In this document: in pieces, positions 1 through 8,621 of the stretch
Position numbering within the stretch: the first letter of the stretch is position 1
How the letters are laid out: every line of letters begins with the position of its first letter
Program-made: the position numbers and the translations under genes
Assembly: GCF_015221875.1 (NCBI RefSeq)
Contig: NZ_JACYGY010000002.1
Span: 62,001 to 126,000 of the forward strand
DNA: 64,000 nt
From: Dyadobacter subterraneus
GTDB lineage: Bacteria > Bacteroidota > Bacteroidia > Cytophagales > Spirosomataceae
Direction of reading: 5' to 3'
The notes under the pieces: generated by a model
Database searches by the model: none
The model's input: only the letters and a program-made list of their open reading frames with translations
Told to the model about the DNA's origin: nothing

Positions 1-263
1 TCCAGTCAAGACTTGGAAAAACACCGTGGATTAAACCTTACACGGATGAGCTTATCCCGGAATTAGCGAAAAAAGGTGTAAAAAGTGTATTAGCATTTTC
101 TCCCGCCTTCGTTGCCGATTGCTTGGAAACAACCATTGAAGTCGGTGAAGAATATAAAGAATTATTTGAAAAAGAAGGAGGCGAACACTGGCAACTGGTG
201 GAAAGTCTGAATGACAGTGATATCTGGATTGAGGCGTTGGAGGATATGGTTAGGAAGGCGTAG
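1..263 (+). CDS. hemH: Ferrochelatase, C-terminal fragment
   Basis: This is the last 86 codons of a gene that begins before the window; the reading frame starts at base 3. The protein inserts ferrous iron into protoporphyrin IX, the last step of heme synthesis. The visible part starts QSRLGKTPWIKPYTDEL and continues through PAFVADCLET and an EVGEEYKELF helix, which matches the conserved end of HemH including the acidic residues near the metal site. The catalytic His lies upstream and cannot be checked. It ends at a TAG at 261-263 and is followed by a short repeat tract and a strong hairpin. Confidence 0.9.
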   Translation, partial: QSRLGKTPWIKPYTDELIPELAKKGVKSVLAFSPAFVADCLETTIEVGEEYKELFEKEGGEHWQLVESLNDSDIWIEALEDMVRKA

Positions 264-270
264 TTTCCTG

Positions 271-320
271 GTCATTTGTGGTCAGGAGATTGTCATTTTT
301 TGTCAGGGGTTGTCAAGGAT
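271..320. repeat. Helically phased GTCA repeat tract
   Basis: Immediately after hemH, the tetramer GTCA occurs at 271, 281, 292, 302 and 312, spaced 10, 11, 10 and 10 bases apart, on a G/T-rich background. The spacing is close to one DNA helical turn. It could be a degenerate decamer tandem repeat or a protein-binding array; nothing in the sequence decides between these. Confidence 0.5.
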
Positions 321-347
321 TAGGCTACTATCAGGTAAGAAACAGAA

Positions 348-397
348 TTTATAAACAAAAGAAGTCAACCGTAAAGTTGACTTCTTTTGTTTATAAA
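348..397. terminator. Bidirectional terminator between hemH and cysteine desulfurase
   Basis: A perfect 22-bp stem (348-369 with 376-397) closes on the six-base loop CGTAAA. The stem is A-rich on the left outer arm and T-rich on the right outer arm, so it can terminate hemH on the plus strand and the convergent cysteine desulfurase on the minus strand. Confidence 0.8.
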
Positions 398-418
398 CTT
401 AAATATTTTGTAAGCCAT

Positions 419-1567
419 TTACAGCATTACTGATTCTTTCCGATAAAGTTCTGCTAGCGTTTCGACAGCAAAATCAACTTCTTCTGCTGTATTATATTTT
501 CCAAAAGAGAAACGAACATTAGCTCTGTCTGGATTGATTTGAATTTCGGTTAAAACGTGCGATCCAACATCGGTTCCGCTTGCACAGGCACTTCCTCCTG
601 AAACCGCTACGCCGGCAATATCCATGTTGAAAAGTAACATATCATTCAACCCCGAAGGCGGCAGACTTACACTTAGAACAGTATATAAACTTTCGTCCAG
701 TACCGCAGATTTACCGTTGAATGAAACACCTTCAATATTCTCCTGAAGCTTGTGAATCATTCGGGTTTTAAGATTTTCGATATGCAGGCGGTGCTGATCC
801 ATATCACGGTAAGCAATTTCCAGCGCTTTTGCCAAACCTACAATCCCGTAAACATTTTCAGTACCTCCACGCATGTTACGCTCCTGCGCACCACCATGAA
901 CAAAAGGAAAAATCTTGGTTCCTGGCTGAACGTATAAAAATCCTATACCTTTTGGTCCGTGAAATTTATGCGCTGAACCAACGATGAAATTGGTTTTCAG
1001 TTTCTGCAAATCATGTTTGTAATGACCCATGGTTTGTACGGTATCACTATGAAAAATCGCATCATAATGTTTGCACAAATCACCTGCTGCATCAAGATCA
1101 AGCAAATTTCCAATCTCATTATTTCCATGCATTAAGGAAACAAGTGAGCGGGAATTTGTTTGTAAAAGTGTTTCTAAATGAGCTAAGTCTACCTCACCCT
1201 TTTCATTCAGATTGACAAAACTTAATTCTATCCTTCCTGTTTTTGCAAGATGTTCAAGCGTATGAAGCACCGCGTGATGCTCAATTTTTGAAGTAATGGC
1301 ATGTTTCAATCCAAACGTTTCGATGCTTGAACGAATCGCTGTATTATCTGCTTCTGTTCCGCCTGATGTGAAAAATATCTCCGCCGGTGCCGCATTTAAT
1401 ATTCCTGCTACACTTTTCCGCGCTCTTTCCACAACAGAACGAACTGCACGGCCGTAAGAATGAATTGAAGAAGGATTACCAAAAGTCTCTGTCATCAGCG
1501 GCAACATGGTTTCCAAAACTTCCTGATCCAGACGCGTCGTAGCAGCGTTGTCAAAATAGGCTTTCAT
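419..1567 (-). CDS. Cysteine desulfurase, NifS/IscS family
   Basis: A 382-residue PLP-dependent class V aminotransferase-fold enzyme that removes sulfur from cysteine for iron-sulfur clusters or tRNA thiolation. The N-terminal YFDNAATT is typical. The PLP lysine is K201 in GSAHKFHGPKG and the persulfide cysteine is C328 in SGGSACASGT; GGGAQE-like and RGGTEN motifs near 225-237 complete the active site. Its ATG overlaps the TAA of glmM by one base (TAATG), so the two genes are probably translationally coupled. No IscU or Fe-S scaffold gene lies next to it, so the IscS versus NifS versus SufS-like assignment stays open; the short insertion around C328 is IscS/NifS-like. Confidence 0.93.
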   Translation of the reverse strand: MKAYFDNAATTRLDQEVLETMLPLMTETFGNPSSIHSYGRAVRSVVERARKSVAGILNAAPAEIFFTSGGTEADNTAIRSSIETFGLKHAITSKIEHHAVLHTLEHLAKTGRIELSFVNLNEKGEVDLAHLETLLQTNSRSLVSLMHGNNEIGNLLDLDAAGDLCKHYDAIFHSDTVQTMGHYKHDLQKLKTNFIVGSAHKFHGPKGIGFLYVQPGTKIFPFVHGGAQERNMRGGTENVYGIVGLAKALEIAYRDMDQHRLHIENLKTRMIHKLQENIEGVSFNGKSAVLDESLYTVLSVSLPPSGLNDMLLFNMDIAGVAVSGGSACASGTDVGSHVLTEIQINPDRANVRFSFGKYNTAEEVDFAVETLAELYRKESVML

Positions 1568-2973
1568 TATTTGTTTTTCGGTTCTGAAATTATTTCCTTG
1601 ATATCGGAAATGATCTTATTTGCCAGATTCACAGCCGTGGTCAACGTTTCTGATTCTGAATAAATCCTGATGATCGGTTCTGTATTTGATTTACGCAAAT
1701 GAACCCATTCCCGGTTAAACTCAATTCTCACACCATCAAGCGTACTCAAAGGCTGTTTTGAATATTTTGTTTGAATACGGCTTAGAATATTATCAACATT
1801 AATATCCGGCGTTAGTTCAATTTTATTCTTGGAAATATAATAGCTTGGATATGAACGTCTAAGTACGGATGCTGTCTTTCCAAATTTTGCCAGATGCGTT
1901 AAAAACAAACCAATTCCTACCAACGCATCTCGTCCATAATGGCTTTCAGGATAAATTACACCACCGTTACCTTCACCGCCAATAATTGCATTGTTAGCTT
2001 TCATTGTCGTTACCACATTTACTTCACCCACAGCAGAAGCAAAATATTCACCCCCAGCTTTTAATGTTACATCTTTCAATGCAGCCGTAGAAGACAAGTT
2101 TGAAACTGTATTTCCCGGTGTATTTTTAAGAACATAATCCGCAACAGCTACCAAAGTATATTCTTCACCAAACGGAGAACCGTCTTCACACATTAAAGCC
2201 AGACGATCTACATCCGGATCAACAACAATTCCCAGATTAAATGCCCCGTCTTTCAATTCCTTACTGATATCACGCAAGTGCTCAGGGAGTGGTTCTGGAT
2301 TATGGGCAAAGTTTCCTGTTGGTTCGCAGTGTAACTTTTTAATATTTTTTGTTTCAACGCCTAACGCTTCAAGCAGCATCGGAACCACAATTCCGCCTGT
2401 TGAATTCACAGCATCAACAACAATTTTGAAGTTTGCAGCTTTGATCGCTTCAACATCTACGAGAGACAAAGAGAGTACGTGATCAATATGCTTTTGAAGA
2501 TAAGTATCGTCCGACTTGTAGCTTCCAAGTTTTTTTACATCAGGAAAAAGAAAATCTTCCTCATCTGCAATTCTCAGAATTTCGGTGCCTTCTTCTTCTG
2601 AAATAAATTCACCTTCATGATTTAGCAATTTCAACGCATTCCATTGAATCGGGTTATGGCTTGCTGTCAGGATTATTCCTCCCGCCGCACCTTCCATAGT
2701 TACCGCAATTTCAACAGTTGGCGTTGTTGACAATCCAAGGTCAATCACATGAAGACCAACCCCTTGTAAAGTACCTGCTACCAACCGACTTACCATTTCA
2801 CCGGAAAGTCTGGCATCACGCCCTATCACTACCTTTAAATTTTGTGTATTTGTCCGCCTCAACCAAGTGCCATAAGCTGCAGCAAATTTAACAACATCAA
2901 TTGGAGTCAGTGCATCTCCGGATTTACCTCCTATTATCCCTCTGATTCCTGATATAGATTTGATTAACGTCAC
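1567..2973 (-). CDS. glmM: Phosphoglucosamine mutase (alpha-D-phosphohexomutase family)
   Basis: A 468-residue phosphohexomutase that likely converts glucosamine-6-phosphate to glucosamine-1-phosphate for peptidoglycan and LPS precursors. The phosphoserine loop is TASHNP with S105; the metal loop is DPDVDR at 252-257; the sugar loop GEGNGG is at 333-338; the phosphate-binding loop RKSNTEP is at 427-433. The order and the length fit the family. GlmM is preferred over phosphomannomutase because the metal loop is followed by a short GlmM-like context, but substrate choice in Bacteroidota cannot be fixed from sequence alone. It is the first gene of a pair with the cysteine desulfurase; the roughly 100 bases upstream are A/T-rich. 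Confidence 0.85.
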   Translation of the reverse strand: MTLIKSISGIRGIIGGKSGDALTPIDVVKFAAAYGTWLRRTNTQNLKVVIGRDARLSGEMVSRLVAGTLQGVGLHVIDLGLSTTPTVEIAVTMEGAAGGIILTASHNPIQWNALKLLNHEGEFISEEEGTEILRIADEEDFLFPDVKKLGSYKSDDTYLQKHIDHVLSLSLVDVEAIKAANFKIVVDAVNSTGGIVVPMLLEALGVETKNIKKLHCEPTGNFAHNPEPLPEHLRDISKELKDGAFNLGIVVDPDVDRLALMCEDGSPFGEEYTLVAVADYVLKNTPGNTVSNLSSTAALKDVTLKAGGEYFASAVGEVNVVTTMKANNAIIGGEGNGGVIYPESHYGRDALVGIGLFLTHLAKFGKTASVLRRSYPSYYISKNKIELTPDINVDNILSRIQTKYSKQPLSTLDGVRIEFNREWVHLRKSNTEPIIRIYSESETLTTAVNLANKIISDIKEIISEPKNK

Positions 2974-3080
2974 GATCTGGTTTTCCTCTGTTTGTTACGA
3001 TACAAAAATAACAAATTTCCCGCGGTCTATCGGATTATTTACTAAAACAATACTATAATTGAGTAATTGGCTGTAATCAA

Positions 3081-3923
3081 TTATACCAGTTCAATGTCCA
3101 CATGCGTCACCAGAGATGAATGTGCCGAGCCCCGGAAAAATCCCATAACAGGCGCCAACTGATCAAAGTCTGCGGATGCGCCCAAACTGATGTGATTATT
3201 GGCAATCACTTTTCCTTCTGTCGGATCAAATCCCCGCCAGCCGGCACCTGGTAAATAAACTTCCACCCATGCATGAAGTTCATGCGCCTGCATTGGATTT
3301 CCATATAAATAACCGCTTACAAATCTGGCTGCGATACCAATACTGCGGCATGCTGCAATAAATAAACGGGAATAGTCCCGGCACGATCCGGTTTTGTCGC
3401 GCAAAGTATCATCAGGAGGATAGGCTATCCCAAACTCTCTGTTTTGATAAGAAAAATTTTCTGAAATGTATTTGCTCAGTTCAACCAGAAACGGAACCGT
3501 TCCCCAATCTACCTCCGCTGCAATTTTCCTGGCAAATTGCTCAACATAAGTCGTTGCCTCATTTCTGCTCAGATAAGGGATCAGATATTTGTAAATCCTG
3601 TTATCATACAAAAAGGGAATATTTTTTGTGATAAATGGGAAAAGTACAAAATCAAAAACATTCACAGGATCTGAACAAACCGTCATTTCCGCACGTACTT
3701 TCAAACTTGTAACCGGGCCATTGAAAAAATGAACGACCTGTTCGACATTTCCTTCGGCATCTACATTTTTAACAATATTCGAAGGCGCAGGATCTATTAC
3801 CAACGAATACTGAAGTACCCGTTGGTGAGGATAGGCCTTAGGATACAGATACAAAGTATGTGAATCCAGCTCAACAGGAAAATCGTAACTATAGTCAAGT
3901 GAATGACGAACTTTCAGATTCAT
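3081..3923 (-). CDS. Transglutaminase-like cysteine protease family protein (COG1305 type)
   Basis: A 280-residue protein with an N-terminal beta-rich bacterial transglutaminase region (about 1-90) and a transglutaminase core. The catalytic triad is visible: C181 in DKTGSCRDYS, H217 in ELHAWVEVY, and D233 in GFDPTEG. No signal peptide is present, so it is probably cytoplasmic. It follows the alpha-E gene by 74 bases on the same strand. In many bacteria these two families sit with a circularly permuted ATP-grasp enzyme, a layout proposed to make or process a small peptide; no ATP-grasp gene is seen here. The substrate is unknown. Confidence 0.85.
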   Translation of the reverse strand: MNLKVRHSLDYSYDFPVELDSHTLYLYPKAYPHQRVLQYSLVIDPAPSNIVKNVDAEGNVEQVVHFFNGPVTSLKVRAEMTVCSDPVNVFDFVLFPFITKNIPFLYDNRIYKYLIPYLSRNEATTYVEQFARKIAAEVDWGTVPFLVELSKYISENFSYQNREFGIAYPPDDTLRDKTGSCRDYSRLFIAACRSIGIAARFVSGYLYGNPMQAHELHAWVEVYLPGAGWRGFDPTEGKVIANNHISLGASADFDQLAPVMGFFRGSAHSSLVTHVDIELV

Positions 3924-3997
3924 AGAATTTCCTGTGTTTTCAGCAAAAGAGATAATGCTATTTATAAAGATAAAACCCTCTGCTAACTACAATTGGT

Positions 3998-5023
3998 TCA
4001 GTTCATCCATTGACTTCTGATATGTCCGGAGGTTTGTCCCATCGATTGTGTCTGTGATTTCTCAGATTCCAGACCGAAATACATATCAAAAATGGCGTTA
4101 TCTACTTCGTTATTATTTGTCTGGAAACGATCCAGATATTTATGAAGACCCATTTTGAAAACGTCCTCTACGTCTGTGAATTCAAGTTCACTGCGCATTT
4201 TGCTCAATGCTCTTTCAGCGGGATTGGTATGTCCGCGTTCAGGAATTGAACCTGCAATTGCATACAAGGAAAGTTCTGCCTGACGAACTGAGTAAGCGAT
4301 AGAACGCGGAAATAATTTATCAAGAATTAAAAATGCTACAATGTTCATCGGCGTCAAAGCACGATGTGTCTGGCGATACATATTATAAGCACTTACAGAT
4401 TTCAAAACAGCAGTCCACATCATCAGATCCAAAGTAGAACCAGAAGTTCCGGTATCCTGCAAAAGCGTAAAATACTTAACATCCAGGAATCTTGAACATT
4501 TATCGGCACGCTCGATATGACGGCCTAAACGACCAAAATGCCATGCTTCATTACGCGTAATCGACGCATCCACAACACCATGAAAAAGCTGGCAGTTTTT
4601 ACGGATATCTGTAAAAAATGATTGCATATGGTCCATATTCCGGAAATCATCAGGAGAAGTTCCGCGAATGGTCAGATAAAATGTATTGATACTTTCCCAC
4701 ATTTCTTTCGAAATGGTTTCACGGATTGTACGTGCATTTTCCCTCGCTTCATACAAACAGCTCACAATGGAATTCGGATTACGCTTATCAAACGTCATAA
4801 AGTGGATCACGTCCTCCTTGGTCGGTTTGTCATAATATTTGTGGAAAAGAAAATGATCAGCTGTGGCAATAAGAAGCGGCTCCCATTGTTCATCCACATC
4901 AGGCGGCAGGTCAAGTGCAAGGTTAAAATTAACTCCGACAAAACGGGCATAATTTTCAACCCGTTCCATGTAACGATTCATCCAATAGATTGAATTAGCA
5001 ACTCGACTAAGCATAAGCGGCAA
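3998..5023 (-). CDS. Alpha-E domain protein (COG2307/DUF403)
   Basis: A 341-residue, almost entirely helical protein. The start MPLMLSRVANSIYWMNRYME and the later RHIERADKCSRFLDVKY segment carry the paired E-R/E-A motifs that define alpha-E domains. The family is known from conserved neighbourhoods with a circularly permuted ATP-grasp protein, transglutaminases and sometimes the proteasome-like Anbu; its biochemistry is not established. Here it precedes the transglutaminase gene and probably shares its transcript. The polar tail after residue 320 (Q/S-rich) looks disordered. Confidence 0.85.
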   Translation of the reverse strand: MPLMLSRVANSIYWMNRYMERVENYARFVGVNFNLALDLPPDVDEQWEPLLIATADHFLFHKYYDKPTKEDVIHFMTFDKRNPNSIVSCLYEARENARTIRETISKEMWESINTFYLTIRGTSPDDFRNMDHMQSFFTDIRKNCQLFHGVVDASITRNEAWHFGRLGRHIERADKCSRFLDVKYFTLLQDTGTSGSTLDLMMWTAVLKSVSAYNMYRQTHRALTPMNIVAFLILDKLFPRSIAYSVRQAELSLYAIAGSIPERGHTNPAERALSKMRSELEFTDVEDVFKMGLHKYLDRFQTNNNEVDNAIFDMYFGLESEKSQTQSMGQTSGHIRSQWMN

Positions 5024-5169
5024 GAATTGTATTTAATAAATTATTTCAGAATATTGTCATAGTGATAATACCAAAATACCTAATAATATTTCGCAAAACC
5101 AAACTACTACGAAAAATAATATAAGATCTTAAAAGAGTATCATTTCACTTGGAATATTCACGCCGGGGC

Positions 5170-5198
5170 TTGAAATCATTACAAAATATATAATTTTG
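5170..5198 (+). promoter_or_regulatory. Bacteroidota-type promoter for the DUF853 gene
   Basis: TTG at 5170-5172 and TAATTTTG at 5191-5198 match the Bacteroidota -33 TTG and -7 TAnnTTTG boxes, with an 18-base spacer. The site lies 37 bases before the GTG start of the ATPase gene and points toward it. Confidence 0.55.
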
Positions 5199-5235
5199 GT
5201 AAATTAGACCATTATTAACAATAACCTATACACAA

Positions 5236-6789
5236 GTGTCAAAAAGAGATCTATTCGTAGCGGCTATCCAGAAATCTTATCAAACTGATAAACCAACGAT
5301 TCATCTGGGGTCGGCTATTCTTGACGGGGAAATAATTACAGAAGCAAAAGTGAATCTGCCGCTTCGTATGATGAACCGCCACGGATTGGTAGCCGGGGCA
5401 ACCGGTTCAGGAAAAACACGCACACTTCAGGTATTGGCTGAGCAACTTTCAGCTGCCGGCGTACCTGTTTTTATGTCGGATATTAAAGGTGATTTGTCCG
5501 GTATTGCACAGCCAGGAACGTCAAATGCAGCGATAGAAGAGCGTTCTGCCATTTTAGGGACACCCTTTAAAGCACAAGGTTACCCAGTTGAACTTTATTC
5601 ATTAAGCGGAAATAAAGGTGCACAAATGCGGGCGACAATTCTGGAATTTGGCCCTATTTTGTTATCAAAAATATTTGAATTGAACGATACGCAATCGGGT
5701 GTACTGGCTATTCTTTTCAAATATGCGGATGATAAAAAACTGCCGATGATCGATTTGAACGACTTGAAAAAAGTCCTGAGTTATCTTTCAGAAGGTCCGG
5801 GCGCAGCTGAAATTAAATCAGATTACGGTTCGATTTCTTCTTCAACAGCGGGTACTATTCTTCGTAAAATCGTTGCTTTGGAACAACAAGGCGTTGGATC
5901 TATTTTTGGAGAAAAATCATTTGATATTTCTGATCTGATTAATAAAGTTGACGGACAAGGTGTGATCAGTCTTTTGAATATTTCTGATGTTCAGGATAAG
6001 CCTGCGCTTTTCTCGACTTTCATGTTAAGTCTTCTTGCTGAATTGTATCAAACTTTGCCGGAAGCTGGTGATTTGGACAAACCAAAATTGGTTTTCTTTT
6101 TGGACGAAGCACATTTGCTTTTCAAAGATGCTCCGAAAGCATTTATGGATCAGATTGAACAGGTTGTTCGTTTGATCCGGTCAAAAGGTGTAGGGATTTT
6201 CTTCTGTACGCAAATGGCTCAGGACATTCCGGTTTCTGTTTTGGCACAATTGGGAAATCGCGTACAACACGTTCTTCGTGCTTTCACGCCTCAGGATGCT
6301 GATGCGCTGAAACAAACAGTAAAAACGTATCCGCGTTCAGATTTTTATTCCATCGACCAGATTTTAACAACTTTGGGTATTGGTCAGGCACTGATTACGG
6401 TTTTGAATGACAAAGGTATCCCGACGGAAGTTGCAGCCACACATTTACTGCCGCCAACTTCGGTTATGGGTCCGATGACACAATCGGATTATGAAAATCA
6501 CGTGCGCCAGTCGGATGTATATTTGAAATACAAAGATCCTATTGATCCTGAAAGTGCTTATGAAATATTGACAAAAAGAATTGAGGAACGGGCCAGACAG
6601 GAGGCTCAGATAAAAGAAGAAACTACTGTAACGAAAACGAGCGGCAAACAGGAGAAAGGTATGTTTGAAGAAGCGCTTGCTTCACCTTTGGCAAAACAAA
6701 TAGGAAGGGAAGTTGTTCGTGGCGTTTTTGGAATGCTATTTGGCAAATCTACAACCAGAACCAAAAAAGGCGGAATTTTCGGTTTTTAA
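5236..6789 (+). CDS. HerA-like ATPase, DUF853 family (YjgR-like)
   Basis: A 517-residue P-loop ATPase of the FtsK/HerA superfamily. Walker A is GATGSGKT at 54-61 and Walker B is LVFFLDEAH at 285-293 with D290 and E291; a glutamine-containing sensor stretch (FFCTQMAQD) follows near 325-335. The C-terminal 90 residues are charged and end in a glycine/lysine-rich tail (KKGGIFGF). The family includes E. coli YjgR, whose role is not settled. The start is a GTG; a promoter-like motif lies 37 bases upstream and no better ATG was found. It stands alone with no nuclease (NurA) partner, which argues against a HerA-NurA end-resection pair. Confidence 0.88.
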   Translation: MSKRDLFVAAIQKSYQTDKPTIHLGSAILDGEIITEAKVNLPLRMMNRHGLVAGATGSGKTRTLQVLAEQLSAAGVPVFMSDIKGDLSGIAQPGTSNAAIEERSAILGTPFKAQGYPVELYSLSGNKGAQMRATILEFGPILLSKIFELNDTQSGVLAILFKYADDKKLPMIDLNDLKKVLSYLSEGPGAAEIKSDYGSISSSTAGTILRKIVALEQQGVGSIFGEKSFDISDLINKVDGQGVISLLNISDVQDKPALFSTFMLSLLAELYQTLPEAGDLDKPKLVFFLDEAHLLFKDAPKAFMDQIEQVVRLIRSKGVGIFFCTQMAQDIPVSVLAQLGNRVQHVLRAFTPQDADALKQTVKTYPRSDFYSIDQILTTLGIGQALITVLNDKGIPTEVAATHLLPPTSVMGPMTQSDYENHVRQSDVYLKYKDPIDPESAYEILTKRIEERARQEAQIKEETTVTKTSGKQEKGMFEEALASPLAKQIGREVVRGVFGMLFGKSTTRTKKGGIFGF

Positions 6790-6795
6790 AATTTA

Positions 6796-6836
6796 AATTT
6801 CTACTGCCTGTATATTTATTTCAGGCAGTAGAAATT
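6796..6836. terminator. Convergent terminator
   Basis: A perfect 15-bp stem (6796-6810 with 6822-6836) around an A/T loop lies between the convergent DUF853 and thioesterase genes. A/T-rich outer arms suit termination in both directions. Confidence 0.7.
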
Positions 6837-6838
6837 AA

Positions 6839-7408
6839 TCACCAGCCAATCACACAACGCTGCTTGAGAAGTTCATCCATATTTTCATTGACATCAATTC
6901 TGCCTTTTTCACTATTAAAAGCGTGACGGAATTCTTCTCTTAACTGACGGCGTGTCATTGCCTCCAGAAATCTTCTGCCATCTTCTTCACTTTCTAACAA
7001 TAAAGGCGGAACCATTGCCGGCAAATCATCCTCACCTTTCGCCACCATCGTTACATAAGAAGTATTGGTATGCCGCTGAATTCCATTTCTGACATTTTCA
7101 GCAATCACACGAATACCGATTACGAGCGAAGTTCTTCCAACATAATTAACGGACGCCATTAAGGAAACCAGATCTCCTACCTCAACCGGTTTTAAAAAAT
7201 CAACTCCATCTACCGAAACAGTCACACAATATGTAGCCGCATGTCGTGATGCACACGCGTAAGCAACTTTATCAATCAGAGAAAGTAAAATCCCTCCGTG
7301 AATTTTCCCTCCAAAGTTGGCGTATGAAGGAATCATCAATTCCGTAAGTGTAGTTTGCGAAAAACTGACTGGTTTTGGATCGAGTGGAGAGGGTTCTGAT
7401 TTTTGCAC
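6839..7408 (-). CDS. Acyl-CoA thioesterase, hotdog fold
   Basis: A 189-residue single-hotdog protein of the YciA/BFIT-like acyl-CoA thioesterase group, which hydrolyses acyl-CoA to free acid and CoA in the cytoplasm. The core motif NFGGKIHGGILLSLIDKVAY, at about residues 32-51, carries the family's helix and catalytic Asp, followed by VDGVDFLKPVEVGD and the THTNTSYVTMVA-like strand pattern. The last 50 residues form a charged helical extension (EEDGRRFLEAMTRRQLREEF) found in longer members. The Gfo/Idh gene ends 25 bases upstream, so read-through is possible. Chain-length preference cannot be told. Confidence 0.85.
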   Translation of the reverse strand: MQKSEPSPLDPKPVSFSQTTLTELMIPSYANFGGKIHGGILLSLIDKVAYACASRHAATYCVTVSVDGVDFLKPVEVGDLVSLMASVNYVGRTSLVIGIRVIAENVRNGIQRHTNTSYVTMVAKGEDDLPAMVPPLLLESEEDGRRFLEAMTRRQLREEFRHAFNSEKGRIDVNENMDELLKQRCVIGW

Positions 7409-7433
7409 TGGTGAATTATTTTTGAATTATCGT

Positions 7434-8519
7434 TTATTTTAAGGTTACTGCCTTACCAGACTTAACCGAATTTCTTGCTGCTTCCAGAATTTCAACAACT
7501 GTAACGTTAACAGGCAATCCGTACAAATCATTTTTATCCAGTTTCAAACGTCCCTGAACTACGTCAGATAAAACTGAAAAAGGATCTGTGTAAGGTGCAG
7601 GCCGCGGATCAATTTTCTTTTTTTCTTCCGGTGCTTTTTCCTGTAAACGTTCTCTTATTGTTGTAGCGTCAACGGCTACTGCATATCCTTTGGTTCCATA
7701 AACTTCCATGTCTTTACGCGCAAAAGTCCAGTTCCACGATGCCTGGATGATACATTGTGCTTTTGGGTATTGCAAAATAATCGACGCTTCGTCATCTACA
7801 TTTTTATAAATATCCGGTTTATTTTGATGTGCAACTGCGGTTACCGAAATCGGTCGTTCGCCTTTCATTAGCCATGTCATCAGGTTTGCGCCATAACAGC
7901 CAAAATCCGTTAAAGCACCCGCTCCGTTTTTAACAGGGTCAGTCAGAATTTCAAAAAACTCTTTTCCAACACCAATTTCTTTTGGTCCCTGATGGCCATC
8001 ATTAACCATCACTTTTCTGATTTCCCCCAGCTTTCCTTCTTCATACAGATCATGCACATATTGGTTACTGGCATACCAGGAAGTTTCAAAATTTGTCAGA
8101 ACATGAATATTATTTTTCAATGCAAGACTCTGGATTTCCTTTGCGTCAGCGAAAGTTGTGGCAAGAGGTTTTTCAACCATTACATTTATTTTTCTGGGAG
8201 CACAGGCGCGTACGAGTACAACATGTTCGTTGATCGGCCCAAATGCAGAAACCGCTTCCGGTTTCGTTTCATCCAGCATTTTATTCAAATCACTGTAAAA
8301 CAGCTTTTTGTCTAACTTATATCTGTTAACAAAACGATCAACCAATTCCTGATTGGGTTCATAAACTCCGACCAAAACGGCATCTTTTTTATCAGCACGA
8401 TTAAATGCCCAGCCCACATGTCCATGACTTAATCCGGCCACAGCCAGACGCATTGGAGCTTGTGCGATACCAACCGTCGCAATCATTGCGACCAAAAAAC
8501 TTGTCAATAAATACTTCAT
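7434..8519 (-). CDS. Exported Gfo/Idh/MocA-family oxidoreductase
   Basis: A 361-residue NAD(P)-dependent sugar dehydrogenase-fold protein with a predicted signal peptide (residues 1-20, ending GIAQA). The Rossmann start is RLAVAGLSHGHVG, and the family EKP motif is at 116-118 with K117 as the likely catalytic lysine; GALTDFGCYGANLMTWL contains the usual substrate-side residues. Export of a nucleotide-dependent enzyme is a known feature of Bacteroidota Gfo/Idh proteins with tightly bound cofactor. Its neighbours are another exported hydrolase and a DUF1080 protein, so a role in periplasmic sugar or glycoside oxidation is plausible. The substrate is not predictable. Confidence 0.85.
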   Translation of the reverse strand: MKYLLTSFLVAMIATVGIAQAPMRLAVAGLSHGHVGWAFNRADKKDAVLVGVYEPNQELVDRFVNRYKLDKKLFYSDLNKMLDETKPEAVSAFGPINEHVVLVRACAPRKINVMVEKPLATTFADAKEIQSLALKNNIHVLTNFETSWYASNQYVHDLYEEGKLGEIRKVMVNDGHQGPKEIGVGKEFFEILTDPVKNGAGALTDFGCYGANLMTWLMKGERPISVTAVAHQNKPDIYKNVDDEASIILQYPKAQCIIQASWNWTFARKDMEVYGTKGYAVAVDATTIRERLQEKAPEEKKKIDPRPAPYTDPFSVLSDVVQGRLKLDKNDLYGLPVNVTVVEILEAARNSVKSGKAVTLK

Positions 8520-8621
8520 AAATTCAGGTGTTAGGGATTAGCTTTTGGACGTTAGAAATAATATCGATGCAATTTTTTTCAGCAAAGAATTCCAACCTTC
8601 CGACCTAATCGCTAACAGCTA

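Noticed and set aside
5236..6789. A HerA-NurA type defence or repair pair
   Set aside because: No NurA-type nuclease or SIR2/other effector gene flanks the ATPase; it fits the stand-alone DUF853 family.
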